DNA of 8,518 bases from Chloroflexi bacterium UBA4733 (GTDB lineage Bacteria; Chloroflexota; UBA4733): the NCBI GenBank assembly GCA_002404055.1, contig DHIZ01000323.1, positions 1-8,518 of the forward strand, given 5' to 3'. This document shows positions 1 through 6,151 of the stretch, in pieces. The position numbers and the translations under genes were made by a program. The notes under the pieces were generated by a model, which saw nothing but the letters and a program-made list of their open reading frames with translations, was not told the DNA's origin and ran no database searches. Every line of letters starts with the position of its first letter. The stretch's first letter is position 1.

Positions 1-106
1 TCTCCTTGGCGGTGTCCGGAAGCACGATGCCGCTGCGCGTCGTCTCTTCCTTTTCCGAGGCCTCCAGTACCACGCGATCACCTAATGGCTTGATCTTGTC
101 TCCCAA
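1..106 (-). CDS. groES: Co-chaperonin GroES (10 kDa), N-terminal part, runs off the left edge
   Basis: GroES caps the GroEL chamber as a heptameric lid during ATP-driven protein folding in the cytoplasm. The visible 35 residues include [13 protein letters not shown], then [11 protein letters not shown], the conserved first strand and the segment leading into the mobile loop of bacterial GroES. The rest, about 60 residues, lies left of the window. The only usable start in this frame is TTG at 104-106: an in-frame TGA lies upstream and there is no ATG or GTG between. An AAGGGA ribosome-binding site sits six bases before it, which supports the choice. An ATG at 130-132 belongs to another frame. 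ruvB lies upstream on the same strand, 197 bases away, so groES probably has its own promoter. groEL would be expected further left, but cannot be seen. Family assignment is very secure; the TTG start is well supported. Confidence 0.93.
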   Translation of the reverse strand, partial: MGDKIKPLGDRVVLEASEKEETTRSGIVLPDTAKE

Positions 107-306
107 CGTGTGTCCCTTCCATGCGTAACGTCACCGGCAGGCTTTCCTGCAAACAGGAAAGTGTACGATATCCGATGGCCGGGCCGCCATTCGGGCGAGC
201 AACAGCACATCGCCGACCAGCCGCCGATGGCGACCTGCTACAGCCTACACGGCCAGTGTTAGAGACGTATTTGCGCTGTATTAGCAATGCGTTAGAGCGA
301 GCGAGG
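107..306 (-). promoter_or_regulatory. groES upstream region between ruvB and groES
   Basis: About 200 bases with no gene I can support. It should carry the groES promoter. A TACACT element (complement of 163-168) is a possible -10 and abuts the hairpin at 142-161, but no convincing -35 lies 16-18 bases upstream. The heptamer GTTAGAG occurs twice on the plus strand (258-264 and 291-297), 33 bases apart. The HrcA operator CIRCE (TTAGCACTC-N9-GAGTGCTAA), common upstream of groES, is not present. No T-rich terminator follows ruvB. Confidence 0.4.
142..161. promoter_or_regulatory. Perfect 8-bp inverted repeat in the groES leader
   Basis: CTTTCCTG (142-149) and CAGGAAAG (154-161) pair perfectly around a 4-base spacer, 35 bases upstream of the groES TTG. 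No T-run follows on either strand, so it is not a classical intrinsic terminator. Its position close to a candidate -10 fits either a repressor operator or a hairpin in the 5' leader of the mRNA. The role is inferred; the symmetry is directly visible. Confidence 0.5.
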
Positions 307-1356
307 TTAAAACAGCGACGGTTGCTCGCGTGTTGCCGGCGGTTGCTCGCCCAGGTGGCGGTAGGCGCGTGGCGTGGGTTTGCGGCCACGCGGCGTCAAC
401 TCCAGGAAACCCTGTTGGAGGAGGTACGGCTCGTAGACATCTTCCAGCGTCTCCGGCGCTTCGCTCATGGCGGCCGCCAGCGTGTCACGGCCGACAGGGC
501 GGCCGTCGAACTTGTGGATCAGGGTGCGCAGCAGTTCTCGGTCGTTCTCGTCCAGCCCGATGGCGTCGACCGCCAGCATGTCCAGCGCCGCCCTGGCGGT
601 GGCCGGGTCGATCGAGCCCGTGCCCTTCACCTGGGCGTAGTCACGCACGCGGCGCAGCAGGCGGTTGGCGACACGTGGCGTGCCGCGTGCGCGGCGGGCG
701 ATTTCTTCGATACCGTCTTCGGAGGTCGGCACCTTCAATACGCGAGCGGAGCGGCGCAGGATCAGGCAGAGCGCATCGATGTCGTAGTAGTCCAGGCGTA
801 ACGTAGAGCCAAAGCGGGCGCGGAACGGCGCGGTCATCGCGCCGAAGCGGGTAGTCGCGCCAATAACCGTCACCTGCGGTAGGGGCACGCGCAGCGAGCG
901 CGCGCCGGGCCCCTGCCCGACCAGCACGTCGATGGCGAAGTCCTCCATTGCCGGGTAGAGCACTTCTTCCAGTACGGGGTTCAGTCGGTGGACTTCGTCG
1001 ATAAAGAAGATGTCGTGCTCTTTGAGGCTGCTGAGCAAGCCGATCAGGTCGCCCTGCCGCTCCAGGGCCGGACCGGAGGTTTCGCGCAGCGATACGCCCA
1101 TTTCATGGGCAATGATATGGGCAAGACTCGTCTTGCCCAGTCCCGGCGGCCCGTGGAGCAGGATGTGGTCGAGCGCCTCACCACGCCCCCGAGCCGCCTG
1201 GATCTGAATCAGTAACTGCTCCTTGACGGCGTCCTGCCCTGGAAAGTCTTCGAAGCGTTGCGGGCGCAGCCGTTGATCGGCGACGGCATCGTCGTCACTG
1301 GGTCCGGGAGAAATGAGTCGGGAGTTTACCAACTGCTCGTCATCGCCTGCCTGCAT
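304..1356 (-). CDS. ruvB: Holliday junction branch migration ATPase RuvB
   Basis: RuvB is the hexameric AAA+ motor that, with RuvA, drives branch migration of Holliday junctions in recombinational repair. The 349-residue length is normal. Visible in order: the N-terminal RLISPGPS...LRP region, Walker A GPPGLGKT (69-76), Walker B FFIDEVHR (117-124), sensor 1 GATTR (166-170), the arginine-finger segment around FRARFG (178-183), sensor 2 [12 protein letters not shown] (225-236) and the winged-helix end with [12 protein letters not shown] and [11 protein letters not shown]. The family usually reads RDRFG where this one has RARFG. The ATG at 1354-1356 has AGGGAGG only two bases upstream, an unusually tight spacing; TTG at residue 9 (1330-1332) is an alternative start. 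The neighbours are groES downstream and a divergent HAD gene. ruvA and ruvC are not adjacent. Stop is TAA. Confidence 0.96.
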
Positions 1357-1369
1357 TGCCTCCCTGGGC

Positions 1370-1398
1370 AGTCTAGAACGTTTGGGCTACGCCGTCAA
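1370..1398 (-). promoter_or_regulatory. Candidate ruvB promoter (TTGACG-N17-TAGACT)
   Basis: On the minus strand TTGACG (complement of 1393-1398) and TAGACT (complement of 1370-1375) are separated by 17 bases, the optimal sigma-70 spacing. Transcription would begin near 1363, inside the AGGGAGG sequence, giving a leader of only about seven bases before the ATG. Either the mRNA is nearly leaderless or translation starts at the TTG at 1330-1332. The spacer holds one copy of the GAACGTTTG repeat. Confidence 0.45.
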
Positions 1399-1437
1399 CG
1401 CGGCGGGCGTCCCGGCGCGCCTCGAACGTTTGTGGGC
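1376..1437. repeat. Two imperfect direct copies of GAACGTTTG(T)GGGC in the ruvB/HAD intergenic region
   Basis: GAACGTTTGGGC at 1376-1387 recurs as GAACGTTTGTGGGC at 1424-1437, 48 bases further on, differing by one inserted T. One copy lies between the candidate -35 and -10 of ruvB and the other upstream of the -35. The GAAC start resembles one half of the Gram-positive LexA box (GAAC-N4-GTTC), but the second half is missing in both, so LexA binding is only a weak possibility. Confidence 0.4.
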
Positions 1438-1500
1438 GGCGGTAGCATGGTGGGCGCGGCGCCGTGAGCGTTACCGCCAGGAAAGGTTTGGGGGCAGGCG

Positions 1501-2448
1501 ATGATTCGCGCACTTATCTTCGACTTTGACGGGCTGATGGTGGACACGGAGGTGCCAGCTTTCCAGTCCTGGCAGGAGATCTACCGGGCGCACGGTCACG
1601 AACTCTCGCTGGATGATTGGGCACTGTGTCTGGGCACGAGCCACGACGAGTTTGACCCCTTGACCGATCTGGCTGCCAGGCTCGGTCGGCCGGTGGACCG
1701 GGCGGAACTCGAGAGGCTGCGCCAGTCCCGCAAGGGAGTGCTGGCGGCGGAACAGCAAGCCCTTCCTGGCGTCGTCGAGTACCTGAAGGAGGCCCGGCGG
1801 TTGGGACTGAAGATCGGGCTGGCTTCCAGCTCTCCGCACCAGTGGGTCGAAGATCACCTCCAGCGCCTTGGTCTCATCGGGTATTTCCACACCATCAAAT
1901 GCGCTGAAGATGTGCTCCGCGTGAAACCTGATCCGGCGCTGTACCAGGCCGTCCTTGCTGCCCTGGACGTGCAATCCGACGAAGCCATCGTGCTGGAAGA
2001 CTCACCGAACGGCGTGCGCGCTGCCAACCGGGCTGGTATCTTCTGCGTGGCGGTCCCTAATGCGCTCAGTAGCCGATTGATCCTTGACCACGCCGACCTG
2101 CGCGTTGCCTCGCTCGCCGATGTTCCGCTGGCGGCATTGATTGAACGGGTGACCGAGCTGAAGGCGGGGAGAAGCGAGGTACCATCCCGGCAGGCCGTAT
2201 CGGGCAGTCACGGCACTGACCGTTCGCGCGGCATACCGCCGTCGTGGCGGTCCGTTGTGCTACCAGATTCAGCCGGACCGCTTCGACCAAACGGCTTGAT
2301 GCGGCCGATGGTGTGGCCTTCGCATCAGGTGGCCTGCCCTGCCTGCTCGGATGCGCCGCCGACGGCGCTCGGCCCGCCCAACCAGCGTGCGAAGAAGTCG
2401 AATGCCAACCGTCCGCTGAAGGCGTGCGGACCGTCGAAGAGGTCTTGA
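1501..2448 (+). CDS. HAD-superfamily phosphatase, beta-phosphoglucomutase-like, with long C-terminal tail
   Basis: A cytoplasmic Mg-dependent haloacid-dehalogenase-fold hydrolase or mutase acting on a small phosphorylated metabolite; the substrate cannot be read from sequence. Motif I DFDGLMVDTE has nucleophile D8 and acid/base D10. A helical cap follows (about 18-85), then motif II LASSS (107-111), motif III lysine K142 in VKPDP, and motif IV LEDSPNG with E166 and D167. The domain ends normally near residue 222 (about 2166), matching the family's usual 215-230 residues. The remaining 90 or so residues are proline-, serine- and arginine-rich and match nothing I recognise, and their last part runs antisense to the 3' end of the esterase gene (2325-2448). 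The original stop has probably been lost or shifted out of frame. The start ATG follows a G-rich stretch, GGGGGC, at good spacing. Divergent from ruvB. Confidence 0.88.
   Translation: MIRALIFDFDGLMVDTEVPAFQSWQEIYRAHGHELSLDDWALCLGTSHDEFDPLTDLAARLGRPVDRAELERLRQSRKGVLAAEQQALPGVVEYLKEARRLGLKIGLASSSPHQWVEDHLQRLGLIGYFHTIKCAEDVLRVKPDPALYQAVLAALDVQSDEAIVLEDSPNGVRAANRAGIFCVAVPNALSSRLILDHADLRVASLADVPLAALIERVTELKAGRSEVPSRQAVSGSHGTDRSRGIPPSWRSVVLPDSAGPLRPNGLMRPMVWPSHQVACPACSDAPPTALGPPNQRAKKSNANRPLKACGPSKRS
2235..2251. repeat. Small GC hairpin between the HAD core and the esterase
   Basis: ACCGCC (2235-2240) and GGCGGT (2246-2251) form a perfect 6-bp stem with a 5-base loop, between the end of the HAD domain and the convergent esterase stop. 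It could help terminate one or both transcripts, but no T-run follows on either strand. Confidence 0.25.
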
Positions 2449-3083
2449 CTCAGCCGGTCGGCGGCACCAGCCGCCGCGTAGGTCTGCTCCACCTCGCGGT
2501 AACAGCGCAGCGCGTCCTCCACGACGAAACACCTGTCACGCTCACCGATCTCGACCAGCAGAGGCCTTGGCGCGATCAGGCCGGCGATGGTGGAGATGTC
2601 GCCGAACGTCAACAACTCGCGCAAGAACTGGCTGCCGCAGAAGTTGCCGAGGCCTCGATGACCCAGCGCGTCGTCACGTACCGCACTGAGGTAGCAGACG
2701 ATGGCGGCCGCCTTGATCCGCTCGTCCCGTGCAGCAAGGTAGGTAGTCATGGTCCCGCCGAAGGAGAGACCAATGCAGCCAATGCGGGCCGGGTCGACCT
2801 CCGGCCGCGTCTGGAGATAGTCGATGCCCCGCATGCCGTTCCAGAGGTCGAGCGCCAGCAGTTGCAAGCCAAAGTAGCCGTAGGCGAGGTAGAGCACATT
2901 GCAGGGATCACGGCCTGACCGGACCCAGTCGGCCGGCGGGCGACGCTCACCGAAACCGCGCCAGTCCGGCGCCAGGCAGACGTACCCCCGCCGGACGAAT
3001 TGGCGGGCGTAGTCGTAGTTGTGACCCTGGATGTGGGCTTTCTGCCGCTGTCGCCCTTCCGGCGGGAGTGCCGGGTCGATCAC
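2325..3083 (-). CDS. Surviving catalytic part of the esterase (alpha/beta hydrolase)
   Basis: This is the open frame left after the second TAG, beginning at GTG 3081-3083. It keeps the triad: nucleophile S107 in GLSFGG (105-110), acid D183 in GERDRCF and H220 in DGPHAF. The family cleaves carboxyl esters, for example acetyl groups on sugars. The start has no clear ribosome-binding site, and starting here drops the HGHGRG oxyanion-hole segment and about 100 N-terminal residues, so a stable active enzyme is doubtful. The 3' end overlaps the antisense HAD tail by 124 bases. It is listed because gene finders will call it; I think it is part of the broken gene at 2325-3395. Confidence 0.65.
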   Translation of the reverse strand: MIDPALPPEGRQRQKAHIQGHNYDYARQFVRRGYVCLAPDWRGFGERRPPADWVRSGRDPCNVLYLAYGYFGLQLLALDLWNGMRGIDYLQTRPEVDPARIGCIGLSFGGTMTTYLAARDERIKAAAIVCYLSAVRDDALGHRGLGNFCGSQFLRELLTFGDISTIAGLIAPRPLLVEIGERDRCFVVEDALRCYREVEQTYAAAGAADRLSQDLFDGPHAFSGRLAFDFFARWLGGPSAVGGASEQAGQAT

Positions 3084-3395
3084 GCCGGCCGGGTCGTCCT
3101 TCCCCCGGCCGTGGCCGTGCGCGCAGAGTAGCGCCGGGCGGCGCTCGCCTGCTGGAATATCCTTCGGCAGCAGCAGCTAGGCGGGGACGGTGCTGAAGGC
3201 GTCGCTGTCGTAGAGCACCCGCAGGCGCCAGTGATCACCCTCGTCGTGGCGGGGCGTCTACTGGAGGCGCGCCAGTGCCCGTGGACGCCAGACAGGCCAT
3301 TCAGCGGGCGTTTGCGGTAGGGACCAGGCCGTCGATGCTGTCGCCTTGGCGCGAGCGATCAGGCCGTCCAGCCGGTCGATCAGTCGTGAAGCCAT
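2325..3395 (-). pseudogene. Acetyl-xylan-esterase/dienelactone-hydrolase-like alpha/beta hydrolase gene with two in-frame TAG codons
   Basis: Read in one frame from ATG 3393-3395 this gene gives a family-sized 356-residue alpha/beta hydrolase, interrupted only by TAG at 3258-3260 (codon 46) and 3177-3179 (codon 73). Sequence on both sides of each stop is coherent. Before the first is MASRLIDRLDGLIARAK...TPAEWPVWRPRALARLQ. Between them, DEGDHWRLRVLYDSD leads to VPA. After the second comes LLLPKDIPAGERRPALLCAHGHGRGKDD. Homologues normally continue VPAYLLLP, so the second stop most simply replaces a tyrosine codon (TAC or TAT to TAG). HGHGRG is the oxyanion-hole region. There is no frameshift. 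A GAAAGGGA ribosome-binding site precedes the ATG. It lies 87 bases downstream of the first PhyH gene on the same strand, a likely former operon. A recent pseudogene or sequencing errors are the simplest readings; amber readthrough is unlikely because the binding-protein gene at 6207 ends in TAG. Confidence 0.8.
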
Positions 3396-3442
3396 CAGCC
3401 GAAGTCCCTTTCCTATGATCGTGGCGCATGGTGCATCGCCAT

Positions 3443-3475
3443 GGTGGCCGACCATCGCCAGTAGCTCCGGCCACC
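3443..3475. repeat. 8-bp inverted repeat between the first PhyH gene and the esterase gene
   Basis: GGTGGCCG (3443-3450) and CGGCCACC (3468-3475) pair perfectly around a 17-base loop, immediately after the PhyH stop on the minus strand. The direct repeat CATCGCCA (3434-3441 and 3453-3460) overlaps it, so alternative pairings exist. There is no U-run after the stem; a processing or mRNA-stabilising stem, or a Rho-independent terminator of weak type, are possible. Confidence 0.4.
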
Positions 3476-3482
3476 CGTTGCT

Positions 3483-4265
3483 TTAGACGCCGCCCGGCAC
3501 ATCCCCGCCACTGATGCGCAAGTAGTCTGGCTTAGGCGGCTTGCCGGTGTATTGGAACTCGGTCGCCATGTAGCTCATCGTGATGGCACGGCGCGGCATC
3601 GCTGAGCGGTTCTCCGCCGTGCCGTGGAGCAACAGGCTATGAAAAAAGAGGCCGCTGCCCGGCGCCATCGGGATGGGGACAACTTGCGATGGGTCATACT
3701 CGCTCTCCGGTACCTCGACATCGTCGGTAACCCGGTTGTGGGGTAGGGCGCCCCGCTGATGACTGCCGGGGATAGCCGTCATGCAGCCGTTCTCAAGCGT
3801 GGCGGGATCGAAGGGCATCCAGCACGACCACAGGGCCATCGGCTCGATCGGCCAGAAGCGAGAGTCCTGATGCATGGCCTTGGCAGAGCCGACGCCGGCC
3901 GGTTTCATGAGCACGTCGGCGCGAAACAGCTTGAGATTGGGGCTCATCAGCGCTTGCATTATTGCAACGATCGCCGGATGCAGCACCAGTTGGCGAAAGA
4001 GGTCGTCACCATTGGCGACGCCGCTGATCTTGCGCACATCATCGCCCGACGTGGCTGTGATCTCACCCCGACTCACGCGCGGCTCGCGCTGAATCGTTAG
4101 ACCAGCCGGGAGCGCCAGTCGTTGGTGGGCATAGTCAGAAAGGCGGGCGATATATTCTTGACACGCTGCCGGTGAGAGCAAGCCCTCGACGATGAAGTAG
4201 CCCGCTACGTCGGCCTGCCGGCGCTGCTCCGTGGAAAGCGCCAACTCTGTACTTGCTGCCGCCAT
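3483..4265 (-). CDS. Phytanoyl-CoA dioxygenase (PhyH) family Fe(II)/2-oxoglutarate oxygenase
   Basis: A soluble non-haem iron oxygenase, 260 residues, full length for the family. It couples oxidative decarboxylation of 2-oxoglutarate to hydroxylation of a small organic substrate; the substrate is unknown. The N-terminal segment with AGYFIVEGLLSP (21-32) is the typical PhyH opening. The facial triad is H132 and D134 in MHQDSRFW, and H214 in LLLHGTAENRS; arginine R225 or R226 in MPRRAITMSY would bind the 2-oxoglutarate carboxylate. MTAIPGSHQRG (162-172) is the conserved core strand before the distal histidine. The start ATG at 4263-4265 is preceded by GGAAGG at good spacing. The AraC gene is divergent and the interrupted esterase lies downstream on the same strand, suggesting an AraC-controlled PhyH-esterase operon. 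Stop is TAA. Confidence 0.9.
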   Translation of the reverse strand: MAAASTELALSTEQRRQADVAGYFIVEGLLSPAACQEYIARLSDYAHQRLALPAGLTIQREPRVSRGEITATSGDDVRKISGVANGDDLFRQLVLHPAIVAIMQALMSPNLKLFRADVLMKPAGVGSAKAMHQDSRFWPIEPMALWSCWMPFDPATLENGCMTAIPGSHQRGALPHNRVTDDVEVPESEYDPSQVVPIPMAPGSGLFFHSLLLHGTAENRSAMPRRAITMSYMATEFQYTGKPPKPDYLRISGGDVPGGV

Positions 4266-4453
4266 TGTCCTTCCCTTCGTATCGGTACCCGATCAGCAGG
4301 CCGGATCACACCTGCCAGTATACGGAGCAGCGCAAGTGCGGAAAATGGACCGGTTCGACCCTTCTTTGTACTATCCCAATGTTAGCTCGCCTGATCGCTG
4401 AAAGGGCGCGTATGATGATGCCGGACGGCGCAGTATCGGCGAGAGGGGGTACG
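4266..4453. promoter_or_regulatory. Divergent regulatory region between PhyH and AraC genes
   Basis: It holds the start signals of both genes. For PhyH, TATACT (complement of 4317-4322) is a five-of-six match to the -10 consensus, 51 bases upstream of the ATG; no good -35 is seen, as expected if an activator is needed. The near-palindrome ATCGG-TAC-CCGAT (4281-4293) lies between that -10 and the ATG and is a candidate operator. For the regulator, TACTAT (4369-4374) is a weak -10. The specific AraC binding site cannot be identified by eye. Confidence 0.4.
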
Positions 4454-5341
4454 ATGCTGCCGGCGGCGGCTCCGCCTACAGCGGATCACCCACCCTGGCC
4501 CGAGATGGGGGACGCCAGGATGATAGAGCCGGGGCTTGCCGCCGAGCATCACTGCATTCCCTCGTGGCGCCAACTCCCACGCACGCTGGATCACTATACC
4601 CTGTGGTTTTTACGCGGCGGCGTGGCCGCGTTACGCTGCAGCGAGGACACCTACGCGCTCGCAGCGGGGGACATTCTGCTCGTGCCACCTGGACTGCGGC
4701 ATAGCGCCACGCACGACCCCGCCCGTCCGTTGTGGGTGATCATCGTCCATTTCACGTGCGAGCGTGCGCACCGCAAGGAATTCTCTCTGCCGCCGGAAGG
4801 CGCGCCACCGCTGCACCGCCGCCTGCTCGAGCCGCATGTGTTCGACCCTTATTTGAGCCGGATCGTCGCCTTGCGCGCGCTGCAACCGCCTGGCTGGCAG
4901 GCGATCATCGCCGCCCTGATCGCGACGATACTCGCCGAGTGGCAACGAGAGGAGTTGCAAGCCACCTCTGGCGGCAACGCCCGTTACCGTGCCTACCCGA
5001 TCCTTACCCAAGCGCTGCTCCGCCTTGACTCCGAAGGTCGCTATGACGCCAGGCCGAGCAGTCTGGCGGCGGGCTGCGGATTTTCCCCCGGTCACTTCGG
5101 CCGGCTCTTCCGGCAGCAGTTTGGCCGAACGCCGCAGCAGTATTTATTGCAGCGCCGGATTGAGCGAGCACGGTACCTGCTGTTGGAAAGCGACCTCAGC
5201 GTGCGGCAAATCGCCCAGACACTTGCCTACCGGGACGTCTACTTCTTCACGAGGCAGTTCAAAGGGACCGTGGGGCAGCCCCCCGCCGCTTTCCGCCGCG
5301 CTGCGCGATCGCCTGCAAGCTTTTTGGATCGACTGCCCTGA
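4454..5341 (+). CDS. AraC-family transcriptional regulator with N-terminal cupin sensor
   Basis: A cytoplasmic DNA-binding regulator, probably an activator of catabolic genes answering to a sugar-like ligand. The N-terminal half shows a cupin/AraC-binding fold: HYTLWFLRGGVAALRC, then AAGDILLVPPGLRHS, whose GDILLVPPG is typical. The last 95 residues form the two helix-turn-helix units. The first is SLAAGCGFSPGHFGRLFRQ followed by the linker helix RRIERARYLLLES, and the second is SVRQIAQTLAYRDVYFFTRQFK with the family-typical ending GQPPAAFRR. I chose ATG 4454 because AGAGGGGG lies five bases upstream; ATG 4412 (AAAGGG upstream) is also plausible. The frame stays open back to 4253, but a start there would overlap the divergent PhyH gene. 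It is divergent from one PhyH gene and convergent with the other (43-base gap), and probably controls the first. Stop is TGA. Confidence 0.9.
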   Translation: MLPAAAPPTADHPPWPEMGDARMIEPGLAAEHHCIPSWRQLPRTLDHYTLWFLRGGVAALRCSEDTYALAAGDILLVPPGLRHSATHDPARPLWVIIVHFTCERAHRKEFSLPPEGAPPLHRRLLEPHVFDPYLSRIVALRALQPPGWQAIIAALIATILAEWQREELQATSGGNARYRAYPILTQALLRLDSEGRYDARPSSLAAGCGFSPGHFGRLFRQQFGRTPQQYLLQRRIERARYLLLESDLSVRQIAQTLAYRDVYFFTRQFKGTVGQPPAAFRRAARSPASFLDRLP

Positions 5342-5384
5342 CGCGCCGCTTGCACCCAGCGAGATCGCTCGGTTTGGCGCCTGT

Positions 5385-5933
5385 TCAGACGGGGCGCAGG
5401 ATCTTCCGTTGCGTACCGGCGCCGATCGGGACGGTCGCCTCCTGGTGGGAGACGATAAAGGCACGCCGAGTCTGGTCCGTCCTATTATTCTTGGAATGGT
5501 GCCAGGTGTAGGCGCTAAAGAGCACGACCGTGCCGGCTTGCACCGGCAGCGGCACGGCGTGCTCGTCGGCATACTCCACCCGGTTGACCCGCTTCTGGCA
5601 GGTCCCCGTCTCCTGCATCGTCCAGGGCTCGAGTCCCCAGCGCTGGCTGCCCGGCACTACCCACAGGCAACCGTTGCGCTCGTCGGTGTCCTGGAGCGGC
5701 ACCCAGACCGACATGCGCCGTTGCGCGTGCGTCGTCGGGTCGTCCGGTTTGGTGTAGAAGGCTTCATCCTGATGCCAATGGCAGATATCGGCCGACCGCG
5801 TCACCTTGGTGACCAGCTTGGTGGAATGGATGGCGACGCCTGGGAAGACCACGTCTTCGACCAGGGCGAGGAGGCGCGCATCGGCCGCAAACTGCTGCGT
5901 CAATTCGTACGCCGGGTGAGCCCAGCCCTGCAC
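5385..5933 (-). CDS. N-terminally truncated PhyH-family dioxygenase
   Basis: The 182 residues carry the complete catalytic core of a PhyH oxygenase: H54 and D56 in CHWHQDEAFY, the core strand GCLWVVPGSQRWG (88-100), distal histidine H145 or H146 in YTWHHSKNNRT, and R156 or R157 in QTRRAFIVSHQ as the 2-oxoglutarate anchor. The first 60-70 residues of the family, including the usual FxxxGYxVV opening, are missing and are not found in any frame upstream. The frame opens with GTG at 5931-5933, directly after an in-frame TGA (5934-5936) that ends a solute-binding-protein relic, and no ribosome-binding site is visible. A deletion or recombination probably removed the 5' end. Translation could only occur by coupling to the relic; more likely this is a pseudogene. 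It is only distantly similar to the PhyH protein at 3483-4265, so it is not a recent tandem copy. Confidence 0.75.
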   Translation of the reverse strand: MQGWAHPAYELTQQFAADARLLALVEDVVFPGVAIHSTKLVTKVTRSADICHWHQDEAFYTKPDDPTTHAQRRMSVWVPLQDTDERNGCLWVVPGSQRWGLEPWTMQETGTCQKRVNRVEYADEHAVPLPVQAGTVVLFSAYTWHHSKNNRTDQTRRAFIVSHQEATVPIGAGTQRKILRPV

Positions 5934-6005
5934 TCAGCTGCCGGCCAGCACGCCGTTGCCGATCTGCTGGAGCTGGGCGAGCGCGTCATTCACGTGGGCC
6001 CGGGC
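5934..6005 (-). pseudogene. C-terminal relic of a second ABC solute-binding protein gene
   Basis: In the frame ending at TGA 5934-5936 the last 21 residues, AHVNDALAQLQQIGNGVLAGS, align without gaps to the C-terminus of the intact binding protein at 6207-7691 (ADVSTALAQLQQVGDQVLAKG) with 13 identities. By eye the DNA is about 70% identical over the same stretch. Further upstream the resemblance fades and the frame closes near 6096. The rest of the gene is gone. The match ends exactly at both stop codons, which argues for true descent from a paralogue. The PhyH fragment begins at the next codon. Confidence 0.65.
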
Positions 6006-6151
6006 CGCGCGCCGGCGGGCGTGATCCCCCGACCGGTTGCTCATGGCCCGCGCGCTCGCCATACTGCCGCCCAATCGCGGCCGGCTGGCCCGTCACTTCG
6101 GCGGCGGCGATCCTGCAAGGTCCGACCGACGCGCGCCCGTGGTCGAGCCCT

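Noticed and set aside
258..297. HrcA CIRCE operator upstream of groES
   Set aside because: TTAGAG/TTAGCA-like words occur, but the inverted TTAGCACTC-N9-GAGTGCTAA arrangement is absent.
78..389. Minus-strand open frame overlapping the groES start and the ruvB end
   Set aside because: It overlaps two recognised genes in a different frame and shows no domain; the groES frame explains the region.
121..801. Plus-strand open frame opposite groES leader and ruvB
   Set aside because: It mirrors the ruvB coding frame, lacks a ribosome-binding site, and the ruvB motifs on the other strand are unambiguous.
3177..3260. Amber codon reassignment (for example pyrrolysine) in the esterase
   Set aside because: The binding-protein gene ends with TAG at 6207-6209 at a sensible C-terminus, so TAG is used as a stop here; no suppressor tRNA or methyltransferase gene is in the window. 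Kept only as an outside possibility.
3258..3455. A separate 65-residue protein starting at 3455
   Set aside because: From residue 21 onward it is the N-terminus of the esterase frame, which continues past the TAG; it is part of the interrupted gene, not an independent small protein.
4253..4453. AraC protein starting at ATG 4253
   Set aside because: This would overlap the divergent PhyH start and add 67 residues with no domain; ATGs at 4412 and 4454 have better ribosome-binding sites.
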